In this document: piece by piece, positions 43,568 to 52,959 of the stretch
Numbering within the stretch: the stretch's first letter is position 1
Layout: the number at the start of each line of letters is the position of its first letter
Origin: Pinguiococcus pyrenoidosus
Taxonomy: Eukaryota > Sar > Pinguiophyceae > Pinguiochrysidales > Pinguiochrysidaceae
Direction: 5' to 3'
DNA: 64,000 nucleotides
NCBI GenBank assembly: GCA_019677205.1
Contig: JAAMXY010004285.1
Location: forward strand, 18,131-82,130
Translations under genes and position numbers: made by a program
Notes under the pieces: model-generated
The model's input: only the letters and a program-made list of their open reading frames with translations
What the model was told of the DNA's origin: nothing
The model's database searches: none

Positions 43568-44715
43568 TGGCCAACGAGCAGGCCGAGAAAGCCTGCCTTT
43601 CACCCACAGCACAGCAACACGGCAACACAGTAAGAGACCGTGCTCAGCGCGGCACGAGGCGCAGCTCTGCATGACGCAGAGGTACAGCTGGACGACATGC
43701 GCCAAGTTCTTCGGGAACCCCTGCAGAAGCCGAAGACGCGAGCGGCGTAGCAAGGACGGCCGCTAGCCCGCGAAGCGAGTCCTCGAGAAGGGCTGCTCGC
43801 AGATGCTACAGCTTGAACCACGACTGCCGCAGCGGCCGGCGAAGCGAGAACCACAACGAAGGCAGCGCCAAATAGCAACTGCTTCCAATTTTGCTGTTTC
43901 GTTCTCTGATTCTTCCTCGCTTCCTCGCTTCCTCGCTTCCTCGCTTCCTCGCCGGCTCTTCGCCGGTTTTTTCGACCCGCAGCTCTTGGCGAAAGCGCCA
44001 CCCCAAGCCCGGAAACTCGGCGTCCCCCTCGCACACAGGCATCGATAGGAACTGACCGTGGAGGGCTGGAGGCGAGAGTTCTGGAAACGAGAGCTTCTTG
44101 TAGTCCTTGCGGCTCTGCGAACTACACGGGTGCGTTCATGTGGCACACGTTCAGCTGACACAGGAGCGTCAGCTGATGGGATCGTCAGCACCGTTGTTCC
44201 GTTTCAATAGGAAGTCTGTGGACATATCAATTAGCAGTAATAAAATTATACTTAGGTAACGCTTCAAATTTCAGTGTTGTGCTTGCTGTTGATCAGGTCC
44301 TTCAGTCGGACGGAGTACGAAAGTCGACATGTGAAAAAGAACAACAGAAGTCCAAGTGACACTGGCGGTTTCAAACTGGCAACCGCCAAAATGAAATTTT
44401 GTAAAACCATGGTACACCGGCAGCCAATCAGGATGAGTTGTGTTGCTGTCCCGTCAAGTTTCAATTTCAAGTGAATTGAATTGTGGATTCTGTCTGTGGA
44501 TATTTTAGAATTTGCTATTCTCAAGTTCCCCACCGCCGTTTGCTGTACAGTATGCAAATATGCAAATTTCGAAAATCAGAAATCTGAAATGAGGCACCAC
44601 CGTCTTTTCAAAGTCCCACTGCGCGATCAGATTGGAAGCTGCGAATGTGCAGTCTTGAAAGAAGAAGCCTGGGTTGTGTCGCTGTCCGCCCTGTTGCGGA
44701 AGGCGTCGGAGGCCA
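43568..44715. other. 1.1-kb spacer, no confident gene
   Basis: It lies between two same-strand genes. 44205-44560 is AT-rich and probably promoter DNA, with TTTGAA in reverse at 44263-44268. Several short ORFs overlap on both strands, but none has a domain or clear splicing. Confidence 0.5.
43905..43957. repeat. 8-bp tandem repeat (CTTCCTCG)
   Basis: Five near-perfect copies of CTTCCTCG in the spacer downstream of the small gene. Confidence 0.85.
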
Positions 44716-46018
44716 ATGAAGGAGGAGTGCGTGAGTCCCAGCCACGCGCGCGCGCTGCAGAAGGGGGGCCAGGTGCAGATCCTGCGCACGGAGAATGTTC
44801 AGCAGCGCGCGCCGCATCTCATCGGCCTGAAAGGTACCAGTACCGGACTTGCTGTTCACGCCGCTCTGCCACCACAGAACCCCTCTCACCGGAGCTCTGT
44901 TCACCTTTCCTACAGGCGTCATAGTGGAAGTGCCGCAGCACCCCAACACGTGGTTCAAAGTGCGCTTCTCGCACGGCAAGACCTACACCTTCCGCCCTTC
45001 GGCGCTCAAGCTGGTGAAGAGCCTGGACGGAGAAGATGAGCCGGAGAACCGCGAGAGCAAGGCGCACGGCAGCATGCTCCTGTCTGCCGTGGATGCCGAC
45101 GTGTGGATCAACAAGCTCGTCCGCATCAAGGGCGGCCGCTTCACGGGCCACACGGGCCGCGTGCTGCGCAGCGGCAACGGATGGGTGCAGCTCCAGACGG
45201 CCATGGGAGAGGTGGCCAAGCGAGCCTACGAGTTGCAGCTCCTGCCGTCTTCCGAGCAGGACCAGGAGCCGTCGGGCCCGCCGGAACCGGAGAAATCGCG
45301 CAAGCGAGGCAGAGAGGGCGAGGGAGGGGAGCATGCGGAGGACGGCGAGCCCCGCAAGGGCAAAGGCAAGCGCGGCAGGGGCGATCATGGAGATGGAGAG
45401 GGGCCAGGCCCCGCGCGCGCCCGCGCTGGAGGTGGCGGCACTGGCCGTGGGAGACGAGGGCACGGCTCCGCTGCGGCTCAGCGCATCGCGGAAAGTCGCG
45501 CCGCATTGGAGCGCTACACCGAGCACATCCGGAAGCACCTGGAGCGGCAGATGGAGAAAGCGAAGGAGCGCCCCAACTTGAGCTGGTGGCTGAAGGAATT
45601 CAAGGCCGGTCGCGATGATGGGATTGGGCGCGAAAAGGATGTGATGGAGATCGGCCCCCCGCTCTGCACCGGCTGCGGCGGCGACATGGCCTTCGAGTCC
45701 TCCTTCTGCTGGAACGAAGCCTGCGAGGAGTCGTCGCTGTACTATGGGTGCCGTGAAGCAGCGCGGAAGGTGCAGGCGGAGCTGGATGGACAGAGTGCGA
45801 GCGAGGCGAAGGAGAGCATACCGGAGAAGGACCTGGACACGGTCAAAGCGGAAGTCGACCAGATTGACAGCTTCCTCCTGTCTGCGCCAGCCCAGTGGCT
45901 GGAAACCAAGCGGAAGCGCTGCTTCACCGCGTCGCCTCAGGAGGGGCAGTCGCGGGCCAATGCGCGGAAGAGGGGTCGAGTGCGCTCCAAGGGGAAGCAG
46001 GCACTCACTTCGGAATAG
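44716..46018 (+). CDS. KOW-motif protein with Cys4 zinc-ribbon-like motif
   Basis: Exons 44716-44833 and 44916-46018 give 406 residues. The splice (GLK|GVIVEVPQHPNTW) completes one of two SH3/Tudor-like segments: GGQVQILRTENVQQRA...GVIVEV...WFKVRFSHGKTYTFRPSAL, then WINKLVRIKGGRFTGHTGRVL, a KOW motif (about 125-155). A basic, glycine/arginine-rich disordered centre follows. Near residue 290, a CTGC and CWNEAC pair could bind zinc (LCTGCGGDMAFESSFCWNEAC), and the tail is basic. KOW modules occur in ribosomal proteins, SPT5 and chromatin or RNA-binding proteins, so a nuclear nucleic-acid role is likely, but I cannot name an orthologue. An unspliced frame starting at 44849 is also open; I prefer the spliced form because it restores a full beta-barrel start and a good Kozak-type ATG. 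Confidence 0.72.
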
Positions 46019-46279
46019 CCGAAGCTTCGCGCGCATGCAATCGATTCTTGCTTGGCATGCTTCTTGGTCTACAGTTGTATCCGTTTCATTTCCTTCACTA
46101 GCGAATTGGAAAATGCATCTGTTGATTCTGAGTCTAAACACAATTGTAATATTATTTCAACGCTTATCTCACTTTCCCCCTTCCGGTCTTTTCGTGATCT
46201 GTCCATGCCGTTCCTCGCGCCCATTTCCCGCGAGAAAAGCTCCAAAATCGCGCACTTTCGCCCCAAGAGCCGCGCGGCG

Positions 46280-47340
46280 ATGGCGTCGGAGCCGTCCGAG
46301 AGCAGCGCCAGCTTCGAAGACTCGGAAGCGGCGACGCTTCTCGAGGCGCTGGACCCGAACAAGACTTCTTCCGCCAAGGAGCGGAGATGGCGAGTGCCCG
46401 TCGAGTGGTGTGTCGCCTGCAGCATCGCAGTCGCAAGCTTGATTCTGGGCCTGAGCACCCCGACGAACGACGACTTGCCTGCCGGGTATGCGACGCTGAG
46501 CAACGTGATCGGATACGTCTTTTTGCTGGCGTGGAGCTGCAGCTTCTACCCTCAGATCATCCAGAACTTCACGCGCAAGACCACCATCGGCCTCAACGCC
46601 GACTACCTCTACCTCAACGGCGTCGGCTACTTCCTGTACAGTCTGTACAACCTACTCTACTACTTCGACGAGTCCCTGCGGCGCCGCTATCGAGATGAGA
46701 ACGACGGCAACAACATCCTAGTAGAGCTCCACGATGTGCTGTTCGCCGTTCACGCCTTTGTTCTGACCACCGTGCAGATCCTGCAGTGCCTGCACTATGA
46801 CGGACTCAAGCAGACGCCCAACTGGCCCTTCCAACTTGTGTGCGCCGCGCTGCTGCTGACGCCGGCAGTTTGGTTCGCCGTGCAGCCAAGCCTGACGCTC
46901 ATCCAGGTGGCGTTCTTGAGCTACGAGAAGCTCGCGGTGACCGTGGTGAAATACATGCCGCAGCTCATCTTCAATCATCGGAGACGGAGCACGGAAGGTT
47001 GGTCAATCGGGAACATCCTGCTTGACATCACCGGAGGCGTCTTCAGCATGCTGCAGCTCTTCCTCGACGCCTTCGCCGTCGGAAACCCAGCCGGAATCAA
47101 GGACCAGGTCACGAAGCTAGGGCTGGGCTTCGTCAGCATATTCTATGGTACGTACGTGTGCGCCCCGACTGCGCCTCGACTGCACCTTGTGAAGAAGTGG
47201 CGAGTGGGAAGCGGGAAGCGGGGAGCGGGAAGGCCGCAAGACTCGGGCACTGGGCTTTCGCTCGGGACTGACGTTGCCTCTCCCACCATCTTGTAGATGT
47301 CGCGTTCATCGCACAGCACTACTTCTTGTACAAATCATAG
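46280..47340 (+). CDS. CTNS: Cystinosin-like lysosomal cystine transporter (PQ-loop)
   Basis: Exons 46280-47147 and 47297-47340 give 303 residues. The last 14 residues (VAFIAQHYFLYKS) come from the second exon and match the conserved cystinosin end. Seven predicted membrane helices contain both PQ loops: SCSFYPQIIQNFTRKTTIGLNADYLYLNGVGY (about residue 88 on) and KYMPQLIFNHRRRSTEGWSIGNILLDITGGVFSMLQ (about 225 on). The family exports cystine from lysosomes by proton symport. Human cystinosin has a glycosylated N-terminal lumenal domain that is absent here; the N-terminus is an acidic, serine-rich cytosolic-looking tail instead. An alternative in-frame ATG at 46205 would add 25 residues. I chose 46280 for its stronger context. 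The gene is convergent with the next, with only about 170 bp between stops. Confidence 0.92.
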
Positions 47341-47511
47341 CAGCAAAGTTGCAGCTCATCTGCTCCGGGGCGTCTTTGTCTAGAAGGGTCATTTTTGCGC
47401 GGCATTCTGACTGGAAGAGGTGCTTCGAGCCGCGATGCGACTTCTTGTCTTTGCGGAGTCTCTGAACCATTGTGTAGCAACGGCATCGTACGAAGATGAC
47501 CTCCCCCTCCC

Positions 47512-50500
47512 TTACACAACGTCGACATGGTTATCCTTATCGGTATGGTTGTCGTTGTCCTTGTCGTTGTCGTTGTCGGGGTCGGGGTCATCCTCTTCAA
47601 AATCGTCATCCACGAGCTGCATGGGGTCAACAGTGAACGTGATCCTTGGGATATCTCCATCGCCTCCGAGGTACACCCGCTGGCGAGCCCCACTGTCGTT
47701 CGGCCCTTCTTCCGCAATGGACGCGGGGAGACTTGGAGCCTTTGGACTGCCTCGGACATCGGCGATCAGTCCATCCGGCAACGTCGGTAGGGTCGGCACG
47801 ACAAGGCGGCAATTCAGTATCGAATCCTCTCTCTCGTCTTCTGGTTCCCCTTCGGCTTCCTCCAGCCCTTCTTCCTGTTCGCTTCCATGTTCACCGAAAG
47901 AGTCGCCGCCGACTAAGGAATCACCGCCGTCTAAAGAAGCACCCCCGTCAGCTTTAGCATCCTCCTCGTCCGCCTCGTCCGCCTCGTCCTCCTCGTCCTT
48001 CTCGACAACCGTCTCCGGCGGAGCCAAGGCCGGGTCGCTTGCTGCGTGAACATCTCCCGCGCCTTCCACCCTGCGAAGGACTCCCGTCCTCGCGGCAAGC
48101 GAGAGCGTCAACTGCTCGGCTTCGTCCAGATCCCCCCAAAACTCTGATTCCCCATCGTCCTGCTCGGCTTGCAAGGGCTTCTCCTTCTGACTTACTTCCG
48201 TACTCCGTCCAGGAAGACTGGACGGGGTTTCTGCAGCCATAGCAAGGGCACGGCTTTTCGCCGCCGAAACAGACCTGAGCTGGTCCAAGGCGTTCGCAAG
48301 TGCCACTTCGAGCTCTTCGCACCTCCGTCGAAGGGCGAGAATTTGCTCCTCCTGCGATTTCAGGATCTTGGCAACTTGGGGGTCTGCATGCGGACGGGGT
48401 CCGGCTGTCTGTACGAACGCCCTTTGAAATTCGACGGAGTTTGGCATTGCCACCTCGGTCGCAGCTGCCATCTTCGCAGTGCTCGCAGCTGCCATCTTCG
48501 CAGTGCTCTCAGCTGCCATCTTCGCAGTGCTCGCAGCTGCCATCTTCGCAGTGCTCGCAGCTGCCATCTTCGCGGTGCTCGCAGCTGCCATCTTCGCAGT
48601 GCTCGCAGCTGCCATCTTCGCAGTGCTCGCAGCGCTACCTTGCGGAACGGGCTCGGTAGCAGATGCAGAATCGCGCGGCGGATCCTCCTCGCTCGGGCGT
48701 TCTGCAACACTGCTTGAAACCGTGCCTTCCAAGCTTCTGCGCAAACCCGGTGCTTTGTCGCTTCTGCCACTGCCATGGCCTCGTAGACTCGCCCGGGCGA
48801 GGGCTGACAAGGCAGCCAGATTCGAACTCTCTCGAAAGGCGGCAATGGCGACGGCGCTGCCGCTTTGCTCCGAGCTGTCCTCGGCGGCGTCCGCCTCGAC
48901 TCGAAGCCGAATTCTGAAGTCAAGAAGCTCGTACTGTGCGAGGTCAAAGTCCCATGACTGGGCTCCGCCTGCGAGAATTTCAGGAACGGGGAGGACCTGC
49001 ACCTCGTAAATGTTGAACCCCCCTTGGAACGGCGCGGTGGTGTGGGATCTTGTCGATCTCGGCCGATGCAAGTGCGACCTCGATCGGGAGCCTCCGAACA
49101 CGCCGACGAGAAACTTGTCGCGGCGGCAGGAAAGCGCGTACTGGGCACAAGCTTGATACACCCACGGAAGCCTGAAGACGTCCGACGCGGCGGAGGCCCG
49201 CTTCTGCAGCAAGCGCGGATCGTTTCGAGCTGTGCCTGAAGCACGGTGAAGCGCCACCTCGTCCAGCTTGCCGACGTAGACCCACACTCCGATTGACGAT
49301 CCTTTGTGAGCGTCCTTCATTCTCATGTCGTCTCGCGCCAGCGGGACGACACAGCGATTGGCGTGCATCGCCAAGTATCCCCAGCTGGACGTTCCCGCGC
49401 TGCCACCAAGCAGATTCTTGGCCGACGCCGCTTTTGACCCCACATCCGCGAAGTATCCGATGCCGTCCTCAGCTCCGCTCGCAAGCCCTCCTTCGTTCTC
49501 TTGCTGGTCGCCGCTGGCGCGCAGGTTGCCTCCCGATGTCTCCCCAAGCAGGACGTAGGCCAGAGGCGTTCGCAGCAATGGCATGGGCAAGACCTAGGGA
49601 GCAGCGAAGACGGCCGGATGGGAAACCTGTCCCATTATCACAAACAGAGCATCAGCACGCACCTCCACGCACCGAAGCTGGAATGCCGGTGCCAGGCACC
49701 AGCCGTAGAAGGCAATCTCGAATTCAGAGAGGGTGCCCTCCTCCACAAAGTCGCCGTCAAGCAGCATGGGCCCGCGCTGGTCGTTCACCTGCTCGATCAC
49801 CAGGTGAGGCTGCAGCGCCACCCCATCTGCGGCTGCCTTGAACATCTTGCTGAGCTCCAGATTCGCCGCCGCTTCCTCCAGAGGTGGGACAAAGCCCAGG
49901 CCCACGCCAACGGTCTTGCTTGACTCGCCCGCGACCGCATCGTACTGCGCTCTCCCATCTTGCGCCTCCCCCAAGGCCGCCTCAAGCAACCGGTACTTCT
50001 GCGATCCGGAGCCTTTGCCAACCTCCAGCTCCTCGAGATCTTCCAGGAGAAGCGTGAAGAGCTGCCGTGGCCCGGCTTGAGCGGCGCGCGGCGCTCCTCT
50101 CGGCCGCTGCTGCACGTCCAGAAGACTTGGGGTCAGGATGCACTCCGTGGTAGCTCTCTTCGCGCATTCAACGAGGGGTCTCTCCGCCTCGATGCGCCCG
50201 ACCAGAGCGCCGGCCCGCAGGCCTTTAGCCTTGCAAGTCGTGTACATCCGAAGGACATCTCGGAGAAATCGTCCGGTGAACGCAACGGCAGGTAGAGCAT
50301 CTCTCGCCCGGAAGAAAGCGCTGTACTCCGTCGGCTTGGCCTGCCAAAGGGGTTTCCGCACCAGCGGAAAAACCACTTCTCCATAGTAGGCACCTTTACG
50401 ATTCCCCTTGGCAGCGCTCGCCCCCTTGTCCCGAGGCACTTGTATGGGCACTTTCGGACGGACGACTTCCGTCTCGAGCGACTGGAGAGGTTTGTCCAGC

Positions 50501-50775
50501 AGCGCATCGCTATCGATCAACGAATCGTCTGGAAAGTAGGCGTTCGCCTTTCGACGGCATGTCATGACCCTCGCGGTCCTCAGGCGCAGTCTGAGACTGG
50601 GCGCACCGCCACTGCTCTTCTCCAAAGAGCGAAGTCCGAACGCACGAGGATTCAAAGCCAATCGCGCGGGAAACTTGGCATTTGTCTTGCAGTCCTCCTT
50701 GTAGAGCTTTGTTATGAATAGATCAAGGCTGTGAGAGACAGTACAAAAATCGCCATGGAGCCAATGGTGACTGTC
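47512..50775 (-). CDS. Large repeat-containing, coiled-coil protein of unknown function (5' end unresolved)
   Basis: Two long exons, from about 50775 to 49663 and from 49593 to 47512, are joined by a 69-nt intron in phase (FQLRCVE|VLPMPLLRTPLAYVLLGE), giving more than 1,000 residues. The first exon stays open up to a stop just above 50775 without an ATG, so a short first exon or a non-AUG start is missing. The N-terminal half is globular (RLRLRTARVMTCRRKANAYF; FRARDALPAVAFTGRFL; YEVQVLPVPEI...YELLDFRIRLRVEAD), possibly C2-like beta structure. It is followed by a low-complexity region with seven STAKMAA repeats (48461-48624), a coiled coil (EEQILALRRRCEELEVALANALDQL) and a very acidic C-terminus. 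No family is recognised. A structural or ciliary/centriolar role would suit the layout, but this is speculation. Confidence 0.65.
48461..48624 (-). repeat. 24-bp coding minisatellite, seven copies
   Basis: Seven copies of a 24-bp unit (the first partial) are nearly identical at the DNA level, encoding STAKMAA plus a variable A or E. The DNA identity shows recent amplification or homogenisation within the coding sequence. Confidence 0.95.
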
Positions 50776-50974
50776 CTATCGACCGAAGCTCTGTCCTCTT
50801 CCGAGGACAGACGGACATTTGGTTCAGCAGTATTCGAACTTGTAAACTCTCTTGTGCATGTTGAAATGATCATCAAAAGAGTGAATTCAAGAACGCTTGA
50901 CGCTTTGAAAAAAATCGGCCAATTCTCAAAAACAAAAGGCGTTTTTTGCCAAAATCCGCTCAATTTAGCTCGCA
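50776..50974. promoter_or_regulatory. Head-to-head promoter region (repeat protein / STI1 protein)
   Basis: About 200 bp between diverging reading frames, AT-rich, with TTTGAA at 50904-50909. It may also hold the missing first exon of the minus-strand gene, so the boundary is soft. Confidence 0.4.
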
Positions 50975-52177
50975 ATGGCGACAGAAACGCCTCACGAGAC
51001 CCTTCATGCGAACCCAGATGCCCAGAGCGCCGCATTTCGCATGCTGAACCTCGCCGCCCCGTCACCTGGCCCCCTGATCCAGGAGCTCAACGACGATGGC
51101 AGCGTTGCTCCGGAGCCAGAGGCCGATTCCGACAGCGACGAGGACCCCAGTCTCATGTCCGAGATGCTGGCTGCGGCCGAGGAGGCGCGCAGGGCGAAGG
51201 CGGAGGCCAAGACCAAAGAGCAGAGGCGTCTGAAGAAGAGTTTCGGCAGCGGCTTTCAAAAGGGCTTTTTGTCGTCGAAGTCCAAATCCAAGTCGAATTT
51301 GACGCCCAATTCCAACTCCAACTCCAACTCCAAATCCAACGCTAAATCCAAATCCAGATCCAACACGACGCCAGGGAGAAGAAGCGGTGCTCCGAGTGAG
51401 GCAGGCGAGGCCAGGAGCCGCTCGGAGGAAGCACCGACGCTGGTCGGCAAGTCGAAGACGGCTGCGGATCCCTTGCGGCTGCCGGAAGTGCAGGCGGCCA
51501 TGAAGGAGTCGATGGCGCCTCTGCAGGCCAAGCTGTCCGAGGGCTCGTGGCTGACGCCGGAGCTGATGCAGAAGATCCAGGAGAGTCCGCGGCTCATGGC
51601 GGCCATGTCCAACCCGGCTTTTGGCGCGCTGCTCGGAAGGATGCAGAGCAATCCCTCGCAGGTCCTAAAGGAGCTGAAAGACTCGCCGGAGACGCAAGAG
51701 CTGCTCAAAGAGTTCATGGTGCTCATGGGCAAACACTTTGAAGCCTTGGGCGCAGAAGACGACGCGAAATCAGAAGCGAAGCAGGAGGAGCAGAGGTACA
51801 ATTGTGTGTTTGGGGTTTCCTTGGAACGACACCATCACAGCTCCATTCCAACTGTTGTTGTGCCGCCTCCGTCTAGGCAAGTTGAGCAGGCTGCACGCGG
51901 TCCTCTTGCAAAGAAGATCCTTGAAGAGGAAGAGGCGAAGAAGAAAGCTGGGAGTGGGAGCACGCTGGACCATTTGTCAGATAGAGAGCGAAAGGAGGTT
52001 GATGACCACCTCCAGAACCCGGAGGTGCGGCAGCTTCTCATGGATGAGGATGTACAGCGGGTCCTCGTAGAAGCGTCGACCAATCCAGCTGCCTTTCATA
52101 GAGCTATGCAGTCTCCGGATATCGCACGGAAGATTCGCCGCATGGCACACCTAGGGCTAGTCCAAATCCAGCAATGA
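50975..52177 (+). CDS. STI1/DP-repeat cochaperone-like protein
   Basis: An open frame of 400 residues from an ATG at 50975. Two STI1 (heat-shock chaperonin-binding) modules are visible: about 165-255 (DPLRLPEVQAAMKES, LMQKIQESPRLMAAMSNPAF, NPSQVLKELKDSPETQELL) and about 335-400 (DDHLQNPEVRQLLMDEDVQRVLVEASTNPAAFHRAMQSPDI). An acidic N-terminus and an NSNSNSKSN low-complexity linker precede them. Such modules bind hydrophobic clients or TM helices in Sti1/Hop, ubiquilins and plastid Tic40/Hip-like proteins. There is no TPR, UBL or UBA here. The stretch 51796-51876 has a GTACAA donor and a CCGTCTAG acceptor, and removing its 81 nt keeps the frame (373 residues). The stretch is out of character (HHHSSIPTVVVPPP), so it is probably an intron that happens to lack stops. 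Confidence 0.75.
   Translation: MATETPHETLHANPDAQSAAFRMLNLAAPSPGPLIQELNDDGSVAPEPEADSDSDEDPSLMSEMLAAAEEARRAKAEAKTKEQRRLKKSFGSGFQKGFLSSKSKSKSNLTPNSNSNSNSKSNAKSKSRSNTTPGRRSGAPSEAGEARSRSEEAPTLVGKSKTAADPLRLPEVQAAMKESMAPLQAKLSEGSWLTPELMQKIQESPRLMAAMSNPAFGALLGRMQSNPSQVLKELKDSPETQELLKEFMVLMGKHFEALGAEDDAKSEAKQEEQRYNCVFGVSLERHHHSSIPTVVVPPPSRQVEQAARGPLAKKILEEEEAKKKAGSGSTLDHLSDRERKEVDDHLQNPEVRQLLMDEDVQRVLVEASTNPAAFHRAMQSPDIARKIRRMAHLGLVQIQQ
51290..51370 (+). repeat. Hexamer coding repeat (TCCAAC/TCCAAA)
   Basis: Twelve or so hexamers of the type (T/A)CCAA(C/A/G) encode an asparagine/serine/lysine linker in the STI1 protein. Confidence 0.8.
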
Positions 52178-52959
52178 GTAGCGTTTATGAACTTCGAACG
52201 AACTCCGACCTTGTCAACTCCATGGATCCGAGGAAAAATGCGATACGGGTCTGAGAACGTCGCGCACAATTTGGCGGAAAGAGCTCTGGACCTACCCGAC
52301 TGCCCCAAGCGCGTTTCAACGAGCATCGATGCAGTTTATCCGAAGGAAGCTGCCCCGTCCCTTGCGGCCTGGTCTTTTCGGGATGAAAGCGACGAGGGCG
52401 AGCTCCAGAGCGAAAGACACTTGCCTCTGCTCGGTCTGGCAAACCGTAAGGAACGATAGCAAGAGAAGTTTTGGGCCTCGGCAACCCGGGCGCAAGTGTG
52501 TGATGTTCCGACGCACTGGGGACAAGAAGAATCCAAGCGAGTGCAACGCCAAATGCTCAGCTTTCAGCGTTCAGCTTTCACTTCGGACCACAAACAAATC
52601 CAATTTGCTTTCAACCGACTTCAAACTGCCTATGGGTAGGAAGGAAGCCACTCATACTATCGTAACTGACACATCGGCAATGCCAGTTGGCAAAGGCATG
52701 CCGCTTGCGCTGGCATACGAAGCATTGGACGGTATCAGAGCGACGAGCTCAATGCTGCTGGACGCTCACGCAATGGTGCAGAGGGCTGCACACGCCGAAT
52801 GGACGCACCAGACTACGCGTGGGTCCACTATTCTCTATGTCTTTTGCGGCAGGAGATCAGGAATCAGGACAGCCCGGAGAACTAGATGCTTGAATAGCTC
52901 GGAGGACGCCGGCATGGCCAGCGAGACCTGGGACTCACCCGCTGGGTGGGCAGGGAGTG
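52178..52959. other. 0.8-kb convergent spacer, no confident gene
   Basis: It lies between the stops of the STI1 protein and the bHLH-PAS gene. A plus-strand frame of 258 codons runs through it and into the antisense of the bHLH-PAS gene. It has no domain and a non-ATG start, so I did not call it. Confidence 0.5.

Noticed and set aside
44819-46141. 440-codon minus-strand ORF opposite the KOW gene
   Set aside because: It lacks domains and conflicts with the better-supported spliced plus-strand gene.
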